This document shows, one piece after another, positions 29,905 to 37,980 of a stretch of DNA of 39,868 nucleotides (its first letter is position 1; each line of letters starts with the position of its first letter). Below the pieces are notes generated by a model that searched no databases, was not told the origin of the DNA, and was given only the letters and a program-made list of their open reading frames with translations. Source of the DNA: Alphaproteobacteria bacterium (GTDB lineage: Bacteria; Pseudomonadota; Alphaproteobacteria; UBA9655); NCBI GenBank assembly GCA_021731585.1, contig JAKFXB010000064.1:9562-49429 (forward strand), written 5' to 3'. Made by a program: the position numbers and the translations under genes.

Positions 29905-30921
29905 GTGATACAAAAAAATTGGCAGGCTCTAATTAAGCCCTACAAGTTAAATTTGGACCACAGTGAAGATCCAGAGTACGTTGCGACGATAACAGCTGAT
30001 CCTTTGGAGCCAGGCTTTGGAATTACCTTAGGCAGTGCTTTAAGGCGTGTTTTGTTGTCTTCTTTGCAAGGGTCCTCCATAACCTCTGTGCAAATCGATG
30101 GTGTTTTGCATGAATTTTCAACGCTTCCTGGCGTTAGCGAAGATGTGACCGACATTGTCCTTAATCTTAAGGGGGTTGTTACAAAGCTTCACAAATCAGG
30201 TTCCGTTCGGGTGAAACTCCAAGGTGAAGGTCCTTGCGTGATTACAGCTGGCCAAATTGAGTCCACTGCTGATTTGGAAATTTTGAATAAGGACCATTAT
30301 ATTTGTACCCTCGGGCAAGGTACAAAGCTCTCTATGGAGCTGACCATCAATACGGGTAAGGGATATGTTCCTGCGGAAGGCAATAAAAAAGCAGATATGC
30401 CTATTGGGTTTATTCCAATTGATGCTTTGTATAGTCCCGTCCGTAAGGTATCTTACAAGATTGAAAATACCCGTGTGGGACAACAAACAAACTATGACAA
30501 GCTGATCATGCGCGTTGAAACCGATGGTTCGGTGCGCCCGGATGATGCAGTCGCCTTAGCGGCTCGTATTTTACAAGATCAGCTTCAGAAATTCATCAAC
30601 TTTGAAGAGCCAAAAGAGGCGTACGTTGAGAAGGAAGATTCACTTCTGCCCTTTAACAGAGCTCTTTTGCGTAAGGTTGAAGAGTTAGAACTTTCCGTAC
30701 GTTCTGCTAACTGCCTCAAGAACGATAACATTATTTATATTGGTGATTTAGTTCAGAAGACAGAAGGGGAAATGCTACGTACGCCGAACTTTGGGCGGAA
30801 GTCCTTAAATGAAATTAAGGAAGTGCTGACTCAAATGGGGTTAAACTTGGGCATGGATGTTCCAAGCTGGCCCCCAGAAAACATTGAAGAGCTGATTAAA
30901 AAGCTCGATGAGCCGTTTTAA
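29905..30921 (+). CDS. rpoA: DNA-directed RNA polymerase subunit alpha
   Basis: The alpha dimer nucleates polymerase assembly and its C-terminal domain contacts UP elements and activators. The 338-residue protein starts at GTG ([17 protein letters not shown]) with a GAGAGGGTG site upstream. The N-terminal domain has [22 protein letters not shown] (about 32-53). A linker near 235 leads to the C-terminal domain (about 245-325), with [47 protein letters not shown]. It has its normal place between rpsK and rplQ. Confidence 0.98.
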   Translation: MIQKNWQALIKPYKLNLDHSEDPEYVATITADPLEPGFGITLGSALRRVLLSSLQGSSITSVQIDGVLHEFSTLPGVSEDVTDIVLNLKGVVTKLHKSGSVRVKLQGEGPCVITAGQIESTADLEILNKDHYICTLGQGTKLSMELTINTGKGYVPAEGNKKADMPIGFIPIDALYSPVRKVSYKIENTRVGQQTNYDKLIMRVETDGSVRPDDAVALAARILQDQLQKFINFEEPKEAYVEKEDSLLPFNRALLRKVEELELSVRSANCLKNDNIIYIGDLVQKTEGEMLRTPNFGRKSLNEIKEVLTQMGLNLGMDVPSWPPENIEELIKKLDEPF

Positions 30922-30945
30922 GAGAGAATAAGGAGTAATTAAGTC

Positions 30946-31374
30946 ATGCGTCATGGTGTTAGTGGCCGTAAACTGAATCGTCATACAGACGAAAGAAAAG
31001 CCCTTTTTAAGGCGCTTGCTGTTTCTCTTATTAAGCATGAGCAAATCAGAACGACTTTGCCCAAGGCAAAGGATCTTCGTCCCATCGTTGAGAAAATGAT
31101 TACCTTGGGAAAGAAGGGGGGCTTGCACCGTCGCCGTCAAGCGATTTCCTATCTAGGAGATAAAGATCTAGCTGCGAAAATCTTGGGCCCTCTTGCCGAG
31201 CGCTATAAGGACCGTCAAGGTGGTTATGTGCGCATTATCAAAGCGGGATTTCGTCAAGGTGATAATTCTGCTATGGCCGTTATTGAGCTTGTGGATCGTG
31301 ATTTAACAGCCAAAGGTCAAGATTCTGGCCCTACAGCTGATAAAAAAGTGGATGAGCCTGAGACAAACGAGTAG
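30946..31374 (+). CDS. rplQ: 50S ribosomal protein L17
   Basis: L17 is a 50S protein near the tunnel exit. It has 142 residues: [73 protein letters not shown] is typical. An acidic/polar tail ([19 protein letters not shown]) extends past the conserved core. This is the last gene of the ribosomal block; a hairpin follows 12 nt downstream. Confidence 0.98.
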   Translation: MRHGVSGRKLNRHTDERKALFKALAVSLIKHEQIRTTLPKAKDLRPIVEKMITLGKKGGLHRRRQAISYLGDKDLAAKILGPLAERYKDRQGGYVRIIKAGFRQGDNSAMAVIELVDRDLTAKGQDSGPTADKKVDEPETNE

Positions 31375-31385
31375 TTTTTCTTTTA

Positions 31386-31413
31386 CCTCTCTCCTTGTGG
31401 GAGAGGCAAATTT
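31386..31413 (+). terminator. Probable terminator after rplQ
   Basis: CCTCTC (31386-31391) pairs with GAGAGG (31401-31406), extended by CC/GG with one bulged T and closed by a short TTGT loop. The bases AAATTTT follow at 31408-31414. The T run is short, so termination may be partial. It is the only such structure between the ribosomal block and the accessory genes. Confidence 0.5.
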
Positions 31414-31448
31414 TCATGCATAGATGCTGAGTGCCCTAGCAAGAATAT

Positions 31449-31477
31449 TTGAAGCACTTCATTTTCCCTGATATTGT
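31449..31477 (+). promoter_or_regulatory. Weak candidate promoter for the exported kinase gene
   Basis: TTGAAG (31449-31454) and TATTGT (31472-31477) are 17 bases apart, each matching four or more of six consensus positions. Transcription would start near 31484, about 110 nt before the coding start. The boxes are imperfect and other choices in this AT-rich gap are possible. Confidence 0.3.
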
Positions 31478-31597
31478 CTAGTCTGTAATGAGTATTACAT
31501 ATCGCACAAAAGCACAGAACGCGTTTAATCTTTGTTATGCCCTGGCCTCAAAGTAATATTCGGCTTGGAGATTTATTAAATAATGAGGTATGTTGTT

Positions 31598-32635
31598 ATG
31601 AAAATTGTAGGTAAAATATTACTCATTGCGTTTGTGGCTTTTTATTTCTTACCCTCTCCCGTTGTGGCTATGGCTAGTGAAGATCTTCCCACTTCACCTG
31701 CAGTCAAAGGGACACGCGCAGTAAATGGATATATCTGCGTGTCTGACGAGCGACCTCCCTATCCTCATCCTGATAATCCTTATAAAACTTATCATACCGT
31801 CCTATCAGATTATTTTTTAGAACAACACAGCAATCCCCTTTATCAATTTCCAACAAGTGGAGATAACGTCATAGAGCTAGGAGAGTATCGAATCGACAGA
31901 GACATGCATCTAGGATCTGGGGATGATGGAAATGTTTTTTTAGCAAGACATGTTCCTACAGGAATTTATGCAGCTGCTAAATCTAGAGCAATGATTTATG
32001 GTAGGGAGGAGTATTACGATGAATACAAAAGATTGACGGTCTTAGGGCAGCTTTACGCCGCTTGGATTAAGGAGAAAGATGTTAATGACTCCTCTTATGA
32101 TGGCTACTCTTATGCTTATTTGATCATCCCGTTTATAGATGGGAAACAGATATCAAAATATTCAAATTCACGGGGTTCTCTCCCTTGGATGAAAACAACT
32201 CTGGAGGGCACACAACTTCAGTTCTCTGATTTAACCGCGGGGCTTAAACTTGTTCGATCGATGGCAGATCAACTTAAGTACATTACGAAAAAAGGGGCGT
32301 TACATGATCAAGAGGCAGTAAACATCCTGGTAACGAATGATTATCAGAATGTTGTTTTGGTTGATTTTGGATCTTCTGGAGATTTGAGTAGATCTAATTC
32401 TACTGATTTACCTCCTTTTGATGCCTCAAAATTTTCAGTTTTAGTATATGCTTATTGCTGTAATTATATTTTAGGCACAAAAGAATATTTTAATGATTTA
32501 AAAGAAGGCGGTGAAATTGTTGAACCCTTGCCGATTGTTAAGTTTTTGAGGGCTATCAATACGGATCACTGGAACCTTAAGCTTGATCCCTTTCTCACGG
32601 CGTTAAAAACTTTAGAAGATGAAAACTCAAACTAA
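31598..32635 (+). CDS. Exported protein-kinase-like protein
   Basis: I do not recognise a named family, but kinase motifs are clear. From the ATG at 31598 (345 residues; GAGG at 31585-31588) the N-terminus MKIVGKILLIAFVAFYFLPSP is a Sec signal peptide, with cleavage likely after residue 24 or 26. G106SGDDG111 gives the GxGxxG loop and K128 lies 22 residues on, as in eukaryotic kinases. D237-x4-N242 is the catalytic loop with LHD in place of HRD, and D256FG lies 14 residues after the Asn. The usual catalytic-loop Lys is Glu239. An in-frame ATG at 31583 adds five residues. Base composition looks more AT-rich than the ribosomal genes. The tail overlaps the DUF155 gene by 9 nt. Activity and destination are unknown. 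Confidence 0.8.
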   Translation: MKIVGKILLIAFVAFYFLPSPVVAMASEDLPTSPAVKGTRAVNGYICVSDERPPYPHPDNPYKTYHTVLSDYFLEQHSNPLYQFPTSGDNVIELGEYRIDRDMHLGSGDDGNVFLARHVPTGIYAAAKSRAMIYGREEYYDEYKRLTVLGQLYAAWIKEKDVNDSSYDGYSYAYLIIPFIDGKQISKYSNSRGSLPWMKTTLEGTQLQFSDLTAGLKLVRSMADQLKYITKKGALHDQEAVNILVTNDYQNVVLVDFGSSGDLSRSNSTDLPPFDASKFSVLVYAYCCNYILGTKEYFNDLKEGGEIVEPLPIVKFLRAINTDHWNLKLDPFLTALKTLEDENSN

Positions 32636-33409
32636 ATGAAAAACGTGAATAAATAGCGTTAAAAACACTTCAATCATAATGAGAAGGACAATGATTGTCT
32701 CTAGCATGGTGGAATGGCGGTTGTTGAGCTCATCCCGCATCATCTCAAAGAGCTCTTTGACGATGTCCAGACGGCGGTTGAGCACGTCCGTACGTGAATG
32801 TAGCTCAAGATCCTTGATGGTCATCGTATAAAGACTTTCATACTCAGGATGGTCCCAAATAAAAACGGGAGCATCCAGAATGTCGCTATGCAAGTTGACC
32901 GAATTGCGCTCGATAACAAGGGCGCCAATACGCCGGGAGATTTCTTTTCGCGATAGGGAAATTTTTCCTCGAATTGCTAATTCCTGGGGAATGGTTTTTG
33001 TGGTTTCGATGGTACTCTCAATACGACTTTCAAAGGCAGAAAGTTTAACCGCCTGAGAGAGCCCATAGGATACAGCAAGCATTTGCAAAGCATGGGAGCG
33101 CGTTTTTGCCAAGGTAATTTTATCTTGAAAAAATCGTGGCTTACTCGCAAAGGAATATTCAAATTCTTCAGAAACCGAAGTAATAGGATTAGAACAATAG
33201 GTTTGAAGGGTTTCGAGAAGCTTTTCTTCTTCTTCTAAAGGAACATTCCAAAAGACAACACATCCATAGGAAAAGAAAAAGACATCCCATTCTTTATAGG
33301 AGGCATGGAGGGCATCGGTGTAAAAATTAATATAATCAACACCCTCTAAGGCTAAAGCTAGGCCATGAAGATCATAGGTTTCGGCTGTGCATAAGGTTAG
33401 GCAACGCAT
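32627..33409 (-). CDS. RMD1/YagE family (DUF155) membrane-anchored protein
   Basis: This is a 260-residue member of the DUF155 family, related to mitochondrial RMND1 and yeast Rmd1. Its bacterial role is not established; the mitochondrial homologue supports organelle translation. Family segments seen are WDVFFFSYGCVVFWNVP (41-57), IPQELAIRGKISLSRKEISRRIGALVIERNSVNLHSDILDAPVFIWD (140-186) and LHSRTDVLNRRLDIVKELFEMMRDELNNRHSTMLE (203-237). One membrane span follows (about 236-257). It lies 67 nt downstream of the AmpG-like gene on the same strand and may be cotranscribed with it. Confidence 0.9.
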   Translation of the reverse strand: MRCLTLCTAETYDLHGLALALEGVDYINFYTDALHASYKEWDVFFFSYGCVVFWNVPLEEEEKLLETLQTYCSNPITSVSEEFEYSFASKPRFFQDKITLAKTRSHALQMLAVSYGLSQAVKLSAFESRIESTIETTKTIPQELAIRGKISLSRKEISRRIGALVIERNSVNLHSDILDAPVFIWDHPEYESLYTMTIKDLELHSRTDVLNRRLDIVKELFEMMRDELNNRHSTMLETIIVLLIMIEVFLTLFIHVFHLV

Positions 33410-33451
33410 GAAAAATTTCCATTTATTTTTTTATAGGATACCTTATTTGAG

Positions 33452-33484
33452 AAAAAAAGACCAGGGGCAGATTTATCTATGGCC
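33452..33484 (-). terminator. Possible weak terminator after the AmpG-like gene
   Basis: Read on the minus strand, GGCCA (plus 33480-33484) can pair with TGGTC (plus 33459-33463), including one G-U pair, around a 16-nt loop. A run of seven T residues follows (plus 33452-33458). The hairpin overlaps the stop codon. The stem is short and the loop long, so it may be inactive and let transcription run into the DUF155 gene. Confidence 0.3.
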
Positions 33485-34691
33485 GATTATAAGGGATATA
33501 TTTGACACAAAGGACTCCTGGAATGGAAGCAAGAATCACAACCACTAAATACGGCGTCCACCCAAATCCATCGATTAGGGCACCAGAGAGGGGCGCTGTG
33601 AGTGTGTGACTAAGACTTGCGATTGAGGTCAGAAGAGCCAGCTGGGTGGCTGCGAATTGAAGGCTACAGCAGGTCAGTTGATAAGAGAAAAAGGCGGTTA
33701 GGGCCACACCGCTAAAAAAATGCTCGATGCCAATCGTGCAATAAAGAAAGCCAAGATTAGCGCCCATTTTTTGTTGTAGCAGGAAAAGAATACAAGAAAG
33801 GCCATGGGTGATCGTAGCCCACAAAAGGGTTTTCTTATAGCCATAAAGACGAATGGCATAGCCCCCAACAAGGCTCCCTAGAATGCTAGCGCCAAGGCCA
33901 AAAACTTTAGCAACGGAGCTAATTTCTACGTAAGTAAAGCCCAAATCAAGAAGAAAAAGGGTTTGCATCATACCCAAAAGATTTTCTGGCAATCGGTAAA
34001 GCAGCATAAAGAAAAGGATTGCGAGCCAGCCTTTTTGGCTCATAAAATTTTTAAAAGGGCCAATAAATGCAAATGTAAGCCATTCGGTCCAATTCACAAA
34101 GTGATGGGTGTGAAGAGATGAAAAGGACTCGGGTTCTTTGATGATCAGGACAGCAATAAATCCAATGAGCATAAAGCTTGAGAGGAGAAGGTAAACCTCT
34201 GGCCAGGACAAAAAACTAGCAAGATAAAGGGCGCCTGCTCCTCCTGTGAGGATCGCCATGCGATAAGCAAAAACACTCATGCCTTCACCAATGCCCCAAT
34301 TCTCGGAGGTTAAGGATTCCATCTGATAGGCGAGGAGAAGGATGCTTTGGTTGGCAGCAGAAAAGGTGACGAGAAAACCGCAAGCGACAAAGGTTTTGAG
34401 ATTCTCTATAGGATCCAAAAAGCTCATGGCCAAGAGGCCAAGAATGGCTGCAGCTTGGGTGACACAAAGCCAACTGCGTCGTTGACCTAAATATTGCTTC
34501 AGATAAGGTAGAGATACATGGTCTAGAAGAGGGGCCCACAAAAATTTAAGGGAGTAGGGGAGGTGTAAGAGACCAAAAAGTCCAATGGTTGTATAATTAA
34601 GGCCAAAGGTTTCAAGCCACACCCCCAAAGTTTTTGCGGTCAAGAGGAGGGGGATTCCATTAGCGTAGGCAATACACCCGATAGCCAACAC
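33477..34691 (-). CDS. ampG: AmpG-like muropeptide MFS transporter
   Basis: AmpG-type permeases bring GlcNAc-anhydroMurNAc peptides back into the cytoplasm for cell-wall recycling. The frame gives 404 residues with about a dozen hydrophobic spans. It has the family motifs ANGIPLLLTAKTLGVWLETFGLNYTTIGLFGLLHLPYSLKFLWAPLLD, GQRRSWL and LAYQMESLTSENWGIGEG. The listed start is a GTG at 34691 with a poor binding site. The frame stays open upstream to 34829 and encodes the AmpG-like ALRRFLEFFSQYLNPR, without any ATG, GTG or TTG. The true start may be non-standard or lost. Function is inferred from family resemblance. Confidence 0.85.
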   Translation of the reverse strand: MLAIGCIAYANGIPLLLTAKTLGVWLETFGLNYTTIGLFGLLHLPYSLKFLWAPLLDHVSLPYLKQYLGQRRSWLCVTQAAAILGLLAMSFLDPIENLKTFVACGFLVTFSAANQSILLLAYQMESLTSENWGIGEGMSVFAYRMAILTGGAGALYLASFLSWPEVYLLLSSFMLIGFIAVLIIKEPESFSSLHTHHFVNWTEWLTFAFIGPFKNFMSQKGWLAILFFMLLYRLPENLLGMMQTLFLLDLGFTYVEISSVAKVFGLGASILGSLVGGYAIRLYGYKKTLLWATITHGLSCILFLLQQKMGANLGFLYCTIGIEHFFSGVALTAFFSYQLTCCSLQFAATQLALLTSIASLSHTLTAPLSGALIDGFGWTPYLVVVILASIPGVLCVKYIPYNRP

Positions 34692-34836
34692 TCTAGGATT
34701 TAAGTATTGGGAGAAAAATTCAAGAAACCTCCTTAGTGCTAAGGGAGCTTCAAGAGGAGGAGAATGCGGCTGCGTCGTTTTAAATATAAACTTAAAAATC
34801 CTTCCTTGAGAATTAATTACAAAATTTTCTTACATT

Positions 34837-34860
34837 ATCCCCGCGTACGTAGGCGGGGAT
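34837..34860. repeat. GC-rich palindrome of a second repeat type
   Basis: ATCCCCGC (34837-34844) pairs with GCGGGGAT (34853-34860) around GTACGTAG. The arms differ from the REP-like family beside it. Palindromes of the form ATCCCCGC...GCGGGGAT are scattered in many intracellular alphaproteobacteria. Only one copy is visible here. Confidence 0.65.
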
Positions 34861-34883
34861 CCATCTTAATGATTATCCGTGAG

Positions 34884-34921
34884 ATCCTGAGTCCCTTTCG
34901 CTACGCTCAAGGTCTCAGGAT
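34884..34921. repeat. REP-like palindrome, unit 3
   Basis: The outer arms ATCCTGAG (34884-34891) and CTCAGGAT (34914-34921) enclose CCCTTTCGCTACGCTCAAGG. This inner sequence is nearly the reverse complement of the inner part of unit 2. It forms a facing pair with unit 4 and shares the flanking ATGACA with unit 1. Confidence 0.8.
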
Positions 34922-34953
34922 GACATATTTTGCAATAAAAACAAAAAGTTGTC

Positions 34954-34986
34954 ATCCTGAGGAGCCCTTTAGGGCGAGCTCAGGAT
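34954..34986. repeat. REP-like palindrome, unit 4
   Basis: The outer arms ATCCTGAG (34954-34961) and CTCAGGAT (34979-34986) surround an inner stem GCCC (34964-34967) with GGGC (34972-34975) and a TTTA loop. GTC precedes it, the mirror of the GAC after unit 3, and 32 AT-rich bases separate the two units. On the minus strand it is the first strong hairpin after dnaN, so it may also end or protect the dnaN message. Confidence 0.8.
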
Positions 34987-35031
34987 CTATTCAATAACAT
35001 AGTTGATTCATGGGAATTTTTCAGTTCCCTC

Positions 35032-36180
35032 TTACACGCGCATAGGCATCAAAACATAAAGAGCGGAATTATCATTCGCATCTTTGGCAATGATGGCTTG
35101 GGTTTCATCCCCCACAAGAAACTGTAAAGTCCCGCTTGCAATTTGCTGAGTGACATCCAAGACATAGCGCGCATTAAAGCCAAAATCAAGGGGTTCACCC
35201 TTATAAGCCACTTCAAGTTCTTCCACAGCATTTCCTGTGTCGGTGCTGTGGGCAGACATGGTCAAAACAGAGTTGCCGATACGCATCTTGACGGGACGCA
35301 ATTTATCGGTGGACATGATGGATATCCGGTCGACGCTGTCCGCAAAAGAGCGGGCATTGAGATCAATAACCTTGTCATTTCCAACGGGAATCACTTTTTC
35401 GTAATCCGGGAACTTCCCTTCAATGAGGCGGGAAATTAAGACAGAATTGCCCACAACGAAACGCACCTGATTTTCTGAAAAAGACAAAGTGACTTCTTCG
35501 GCGGCCTCTTCAACGAGTTTACGAATTTCATTAATGGTTTTCCGAGAAATAATAACTTGAGGCATGCTCTTGGCTTCCTCAGGCAGTTCAATTTGAGCCT
35601 GGGCAAGGCGCAGGCCGTCGGTGGCAATGGCTCTAAGATAGCCATCTACTGTAGCATGGAAACAAATACCATTCAAATAATAGCGCGTTTCTTCCGTTGA
35701 CATGGAAAAACGGGTTTTATCGATCAGTTGAGAGAGTTCTGCTGCATGAAGCTTAAAGGCGCAGGAGAGATTTTCCGTTGTCATAAAAGGAAATTCAGAG
35801 GCAGGCAAACAGGCAAAGTTATAAGAGGAGCGTCCGGATTGTAAATGAAGGGACCCTCCATCCTCATTGGCTTTTAGCTCAATCTCGGCGCCATCGGGAA
35901 GTTTTCTGACCACATCAAAAAGGAGCTGAGCAGAAACAGTTGTTCGGCCACTCGTATGAACGTTGGCAGAGAGAGTTTCAATACACGCAATTTCTAAGTC
36001 CGTGGCGGTGATTTTGACCTTTTTACCTTGGGCTTCAATGTGAAGGTGAGCCAAAATCGGCACCGTATTGCGTCGCTCCACAACTCCTTGGCAGTGGGTT
36101 AATGCCTTTAGGAGAGCAGCTTTCTCCGTGACAAAGTGAAGGGGATCATAGCTAGGAATGGGGAAAATTTCCGGTATCAT
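35032..36180 (-). CDS. dnaN: DNA polymerase III beta sliding clamp
   Basis: The beta clamp is a ring that tethers polymerase III to DNA. The 382-residue protein shows the three-domain family pattern: FVTEKAALLKALTHCQGVVERRNTVPILAHLHIEA, later FPFMTTENLSCAFKLHAAELSQLIDKTRFSMSTEETRYYLNGICFH and LISRLIEGKFPDYEKVIP. It ends YVLMPMRV, the usual C-terminus beside the partner-binding pocket. About 15 residues precede the normal family start (MIPEIFPIPSYDPLH). It begins 2 nt after the dnaA stop, so the two genes are cotranscribed. Confidence 0.97.
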   Translation of the reverse strand: MIPEIFPIPSYDPLHFVTEKAALLKALTHCQGVVERRNTVPILAHLHIEAQGKKVKITATDLEIACIETLSANVHTSGRTTVSAQLLFDVVRKLPDGAEIELKANEDGGSLHLQSGRSSYNFACLPASEFPFMTTENLSCAFKLHAAELSQLIDKTRFSMSTEETRYYLNGICFHATVDGYLRAIATDGLRLAQAQIELPEEAKSMPQVIISRKTINEIRKLVEEAAEEVTLSFSENQVRFVVGNSVLISRLIEGKFPDYEKVIPVGNDKVIDLNARSFADSVDRISIMSTDKLRPVKMRIGNSVLTMSAHSTDTGNAVEELEVAYKGEPLDFGFNARYVLDVTQQIASGTLQFLVGDETQAIIAKDANDNSALYVLMPMRV

Positions 36181-36182
36181 AC

Positions 36183-37577
36183 TTAAGTCTCCAATGTTCG
36201 TCTGAGTAGTTCAATATCTTCGCATATAGTTTTATCTTCGCCCATCAATTCTTCGATTTTTTTCACTGCATGCAAAACAGTGGTATGATCGCGACCGCCG
36301 AATTTTCTTCCAATTTCGGGCAGAGAGCGGGTTGTAAGAACTTTGGTAAGATACATGGCCACCTGGCGGGGGCGTGCTACAGTGCGCGCTCTGCGAGGAG
36401 AGTGCATATCAGAGATGCGAATGCTATAGTATTCGGCAACCTTCTTTTGAATTTCGTCGATGGTGACCCGGCGATCATTAGCCCGCAAGAGATCTCGTAA
36501 AACCTCGTGGGTTGTATCGAGGGTGATCTCTCGGCCTACAAGAGTAGAATGGGCCACAACGCGGGTTAAAGCCCCTTCAAGTTCGCGCACGTTTGAGGAA
36601 ATTTTATAAGCTAAAAACTCCAAAACTTTTTGAGGAACAATCACGCCGATTTGTTCAGATTTAGCCTGAAGAATGCCGAGACGCAGCTCATAGGTTGTAG
36701 GATGAATGTCAGCCACAAGCCCCCACCCAAGTCGTGACTTGAGGCGCTCTTCCATGCCTTCTAAATCGGAAGGAGATTTATCTGCAGAGATAATAATTTG
36801 GCGGTTTTGATCAACGAGAGCATTAAAAGTATGGAAAAACTCTTCCTGAGTTGATTCCTTTCCACCAATGAATTGGACATCATCAATCATCAAAACATCC
36901 ACAGAGCGAAACTGCTCCTTAAAAGAAACTGTGTCCTTAAAACGTAGGGCCCGCACAAATTGATACATAAACTTCTCAGCAGAGAGATAAATAACCCGTC
37001 TTTTAGGGTGGCATTTCTTAATTTGCCAGGCAATCGCATGCATAAGGTGGGTTTTACCGAGGCCAACACCCCCATATAAAAATAAGGGATTAAAAGCAAC
37101 AGTCTCTGATTCAGCGACTTTCAGGGCAGCCGCATGAGCAAGCTCATTCGGTTTTCCTACCACGAAATTGTCAAAGGTAAACCGAGGGTCAAGATTTGAT
37201 CCGATGTCGGAGGCATCCAGAGTTGAGGTCGAGGAGGAAATTTCTTGAACGTTTTGTTGTGGAGCAACAATGATGTCTAGCTTAAAACTATTATCGTTTT
37301 TTCCTTGCAAAAGAGTTTGCATACGGGTGGCGTAATTACTTTTTACCCAGTCTCGCACAAAGGAGGTAGGGGCTGCTAAGCGAAAGCAGCCGTTTTTCAT
37401 ATCCATAAAAGTTAAAGGCTTGATCCAACTTGTATAAGTGCCTTCCCCATACTCATCAAGGAGTTGGGGTTGAATATTCTCCCACTGCTTTTCAAGGTTT
37501 TCTTGTGCAATTGCCATTTTTCGTTCTTTACCCTGGTTACAGTCGACAAGCCCTTTACGGAAGAGTGAAACTTCCAT
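36183..37577 (-). CDS. dnaA: Chromosomal replication initiator DnaA
   Basis: DnaA binds 9-bp boxes at the origin and opens the duplex as an ATP complex. The 464-residue frame has domain I ([25 protein letters not shown]), a variable linker near 105-130, the AAA+ core with Walker [10 protein letters not shown] (169-177) and Walker B LMIDDVQF (229-236), and the C-terminal box-binding helix-turn-helix ending [18 protein letters not shown]. The first 20 residues are not typical; an internal ATG (residue 21, [12 protein letters not shown]) would give 444 residues and may be the true start. Neither start has a strong binding site. It lies between rpsT and dnaN. Confidence 0.97.
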   Translation of the reverse strand: MEVSLFRKGLVDCNQGKERKMAIAQENLEKQWENIQPQLLDEYGEGTYTSWIKPLTFMDMKNGCFRLAAPTSFVRDWVKSNYATRMQTLLQGKNDNSFKLDIIVAPQQNVQEISSSTSTLDASDIGSNLDPRFTFDNFVVGKPNELAHAAALKVAESETVAFNPLFLYGGVGLGKTHLMHAIAWQIKKCHPKRRVIYLSAEKFMYQFVRALRFKDTVSFKEQFRSVDVLMIDDVQFIGGKESTQEEFFHTFNALVDQNRQIIISADKSPSDLEGMEERLKSRLGWGLVADIHPTTYELRLGILQAKSEQIGVIVPQKVLEFLAYKISSNVRELEGALTRVVAHSTLVGREITLDTTHEVLRDLLRANDRRVTIDEIQKKVAEYYSIRISDMHSPRRARTVARPRQVAMYLTKVLTTRSLPEIGRKFGGRDHTTVLHAVKKIEELMGEDKTICEDIELLRRTLET

Positions 37578-37614
37578 TTATTATCTAGGTTTTAAGTTAG
37601 AAGTCCTCAGTTAG

Positions 37615-37878
37615 TTATGCAAGCTTTGAAACGCGTGCATTAAGTCGTGACATCTTACGTGAAGCCGTATTTTGATGAAGGACTCCTTTGGTGACTCCCC
37701 GCATAATCTCTGGTTGAGCTTCCTTAAGAGCCGCTTGAGCTGTGCTCTTGTTACCAGAAGCAATTGCTATCTCGACTTTCTTGATGAAAGTGCGAAGACG
37801 AGCAAGACGTGAATGGTTGAGGAGGGTTGTCTTCTTATCCCGGCGAATCCTCTTCAAAGCTGACTGATGTTGTGCCAT
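37615..37878 (-). CDS. rpsT: 30S ribosomal protein S20
   Basis: S20 binds 16S rRNA early in 30S assembly. The 87-residue basic protein begins [36 protein letters not shown] and ends with the family [34 protein letters not shown] precedes the ATG. It is the first gene of a probable rpsT-dnaA-dnaN operon; rpsT next to dnaA is a frequent alphaproteobacterial arrangement. Confidence 0.97.
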   Translation of the reverse strand: MAQHQSALKRIRRDKKTTLLNHSRLARLRTFIKKVEIAIASGNKSTAQAALKEAQPEIMRGVTKGVLHQNTASRKMSRLNARVSKLA

Positions 37879-37896
37879 ACTATTCCTTAATAATAA

Positions 37897-37905
37897 TTAT
37901 CCACA
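37897..37905 (+). promoter_or_regulatory. Perfect DnaA box
   Basis: The plus strand reads TTATCCACA, the consensus DnaA box. It lies about 7-15 nt inside the predicted rpsT-dnaA-dnaN transcript and 19 nt before the rpsT start codon. A bound DnaA would sit on the start of transcription, which fits autorepression of dnaA. I saw only this one box in the gap, so it is not by itself an origin. Confidence 0.75.
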
Positions 37906-37918
37906 GTGTTGTAAGGGA

Positions 37919-37947
37919 TTTATAACTCACTCTCTCGAGCCCGTCAA
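37919..37947 (-). promoter_or_regulatory. Sigma70-type promoter of rpsT-dnaA-dnaN
   Basis: On the minus strand TTGACG (plus 37942-37947) is the -35 box and TATAAA (plus 37919-37924) the -10 box, 17 bases apart. Transcription would start near 37912, giving a leader of about 33 nt before rpsT. Both boxes match consensus at five of six positions. Confidence 0.72.
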
Positions 37948-37980
37948 CAACTCCCTTCGTGGATTTTGAGGAGAAAATAA

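Larger units (their letters stand above)
34692..35031. other. ampG-dnaN intergenic region, no gene seen
   Basis: The right part holds REP-like units 3 and 4 and a separate GC-rich palindrome. The left part is the upstream extension of the AmpG frame, with a perfect minus-strand TAAGGAGG (plus 34728-34735). That site is followed 4 nt later only by an out-of-frame TTG opening a 7-codon frame. GGGAA (35009-35013) can pair with TTCCC near 35022-35026 close to the dnaN 3' end. I see no reliable gene; a 77-codon plus-strand frame (34764-34997) is largely translated repeat. Confidence 0.65.

Noticed and set aside
31583..31597. An upstream ATG adding five residues to the kinase-like protein
   Set aside because: The binding site is 12 nt away and weaker placed than GAGG before the ATG at 31598; the signal peptide is more typical from the inner start. 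It cannot be excluded.
34764..34997. A 77-codon plus-strand frame before dnaN
   Set aside because: Most of it is translated palindromic repeat, and it lacks a good binding site and any recognised domain.
37879..37980. Chromosomal origin next to rpsT-dnaA
   Set aside because: I found one DnaA box and no clear AT-rich unwinding region or box cluster in this 102-bp gap; the single box is better explained as regulation.
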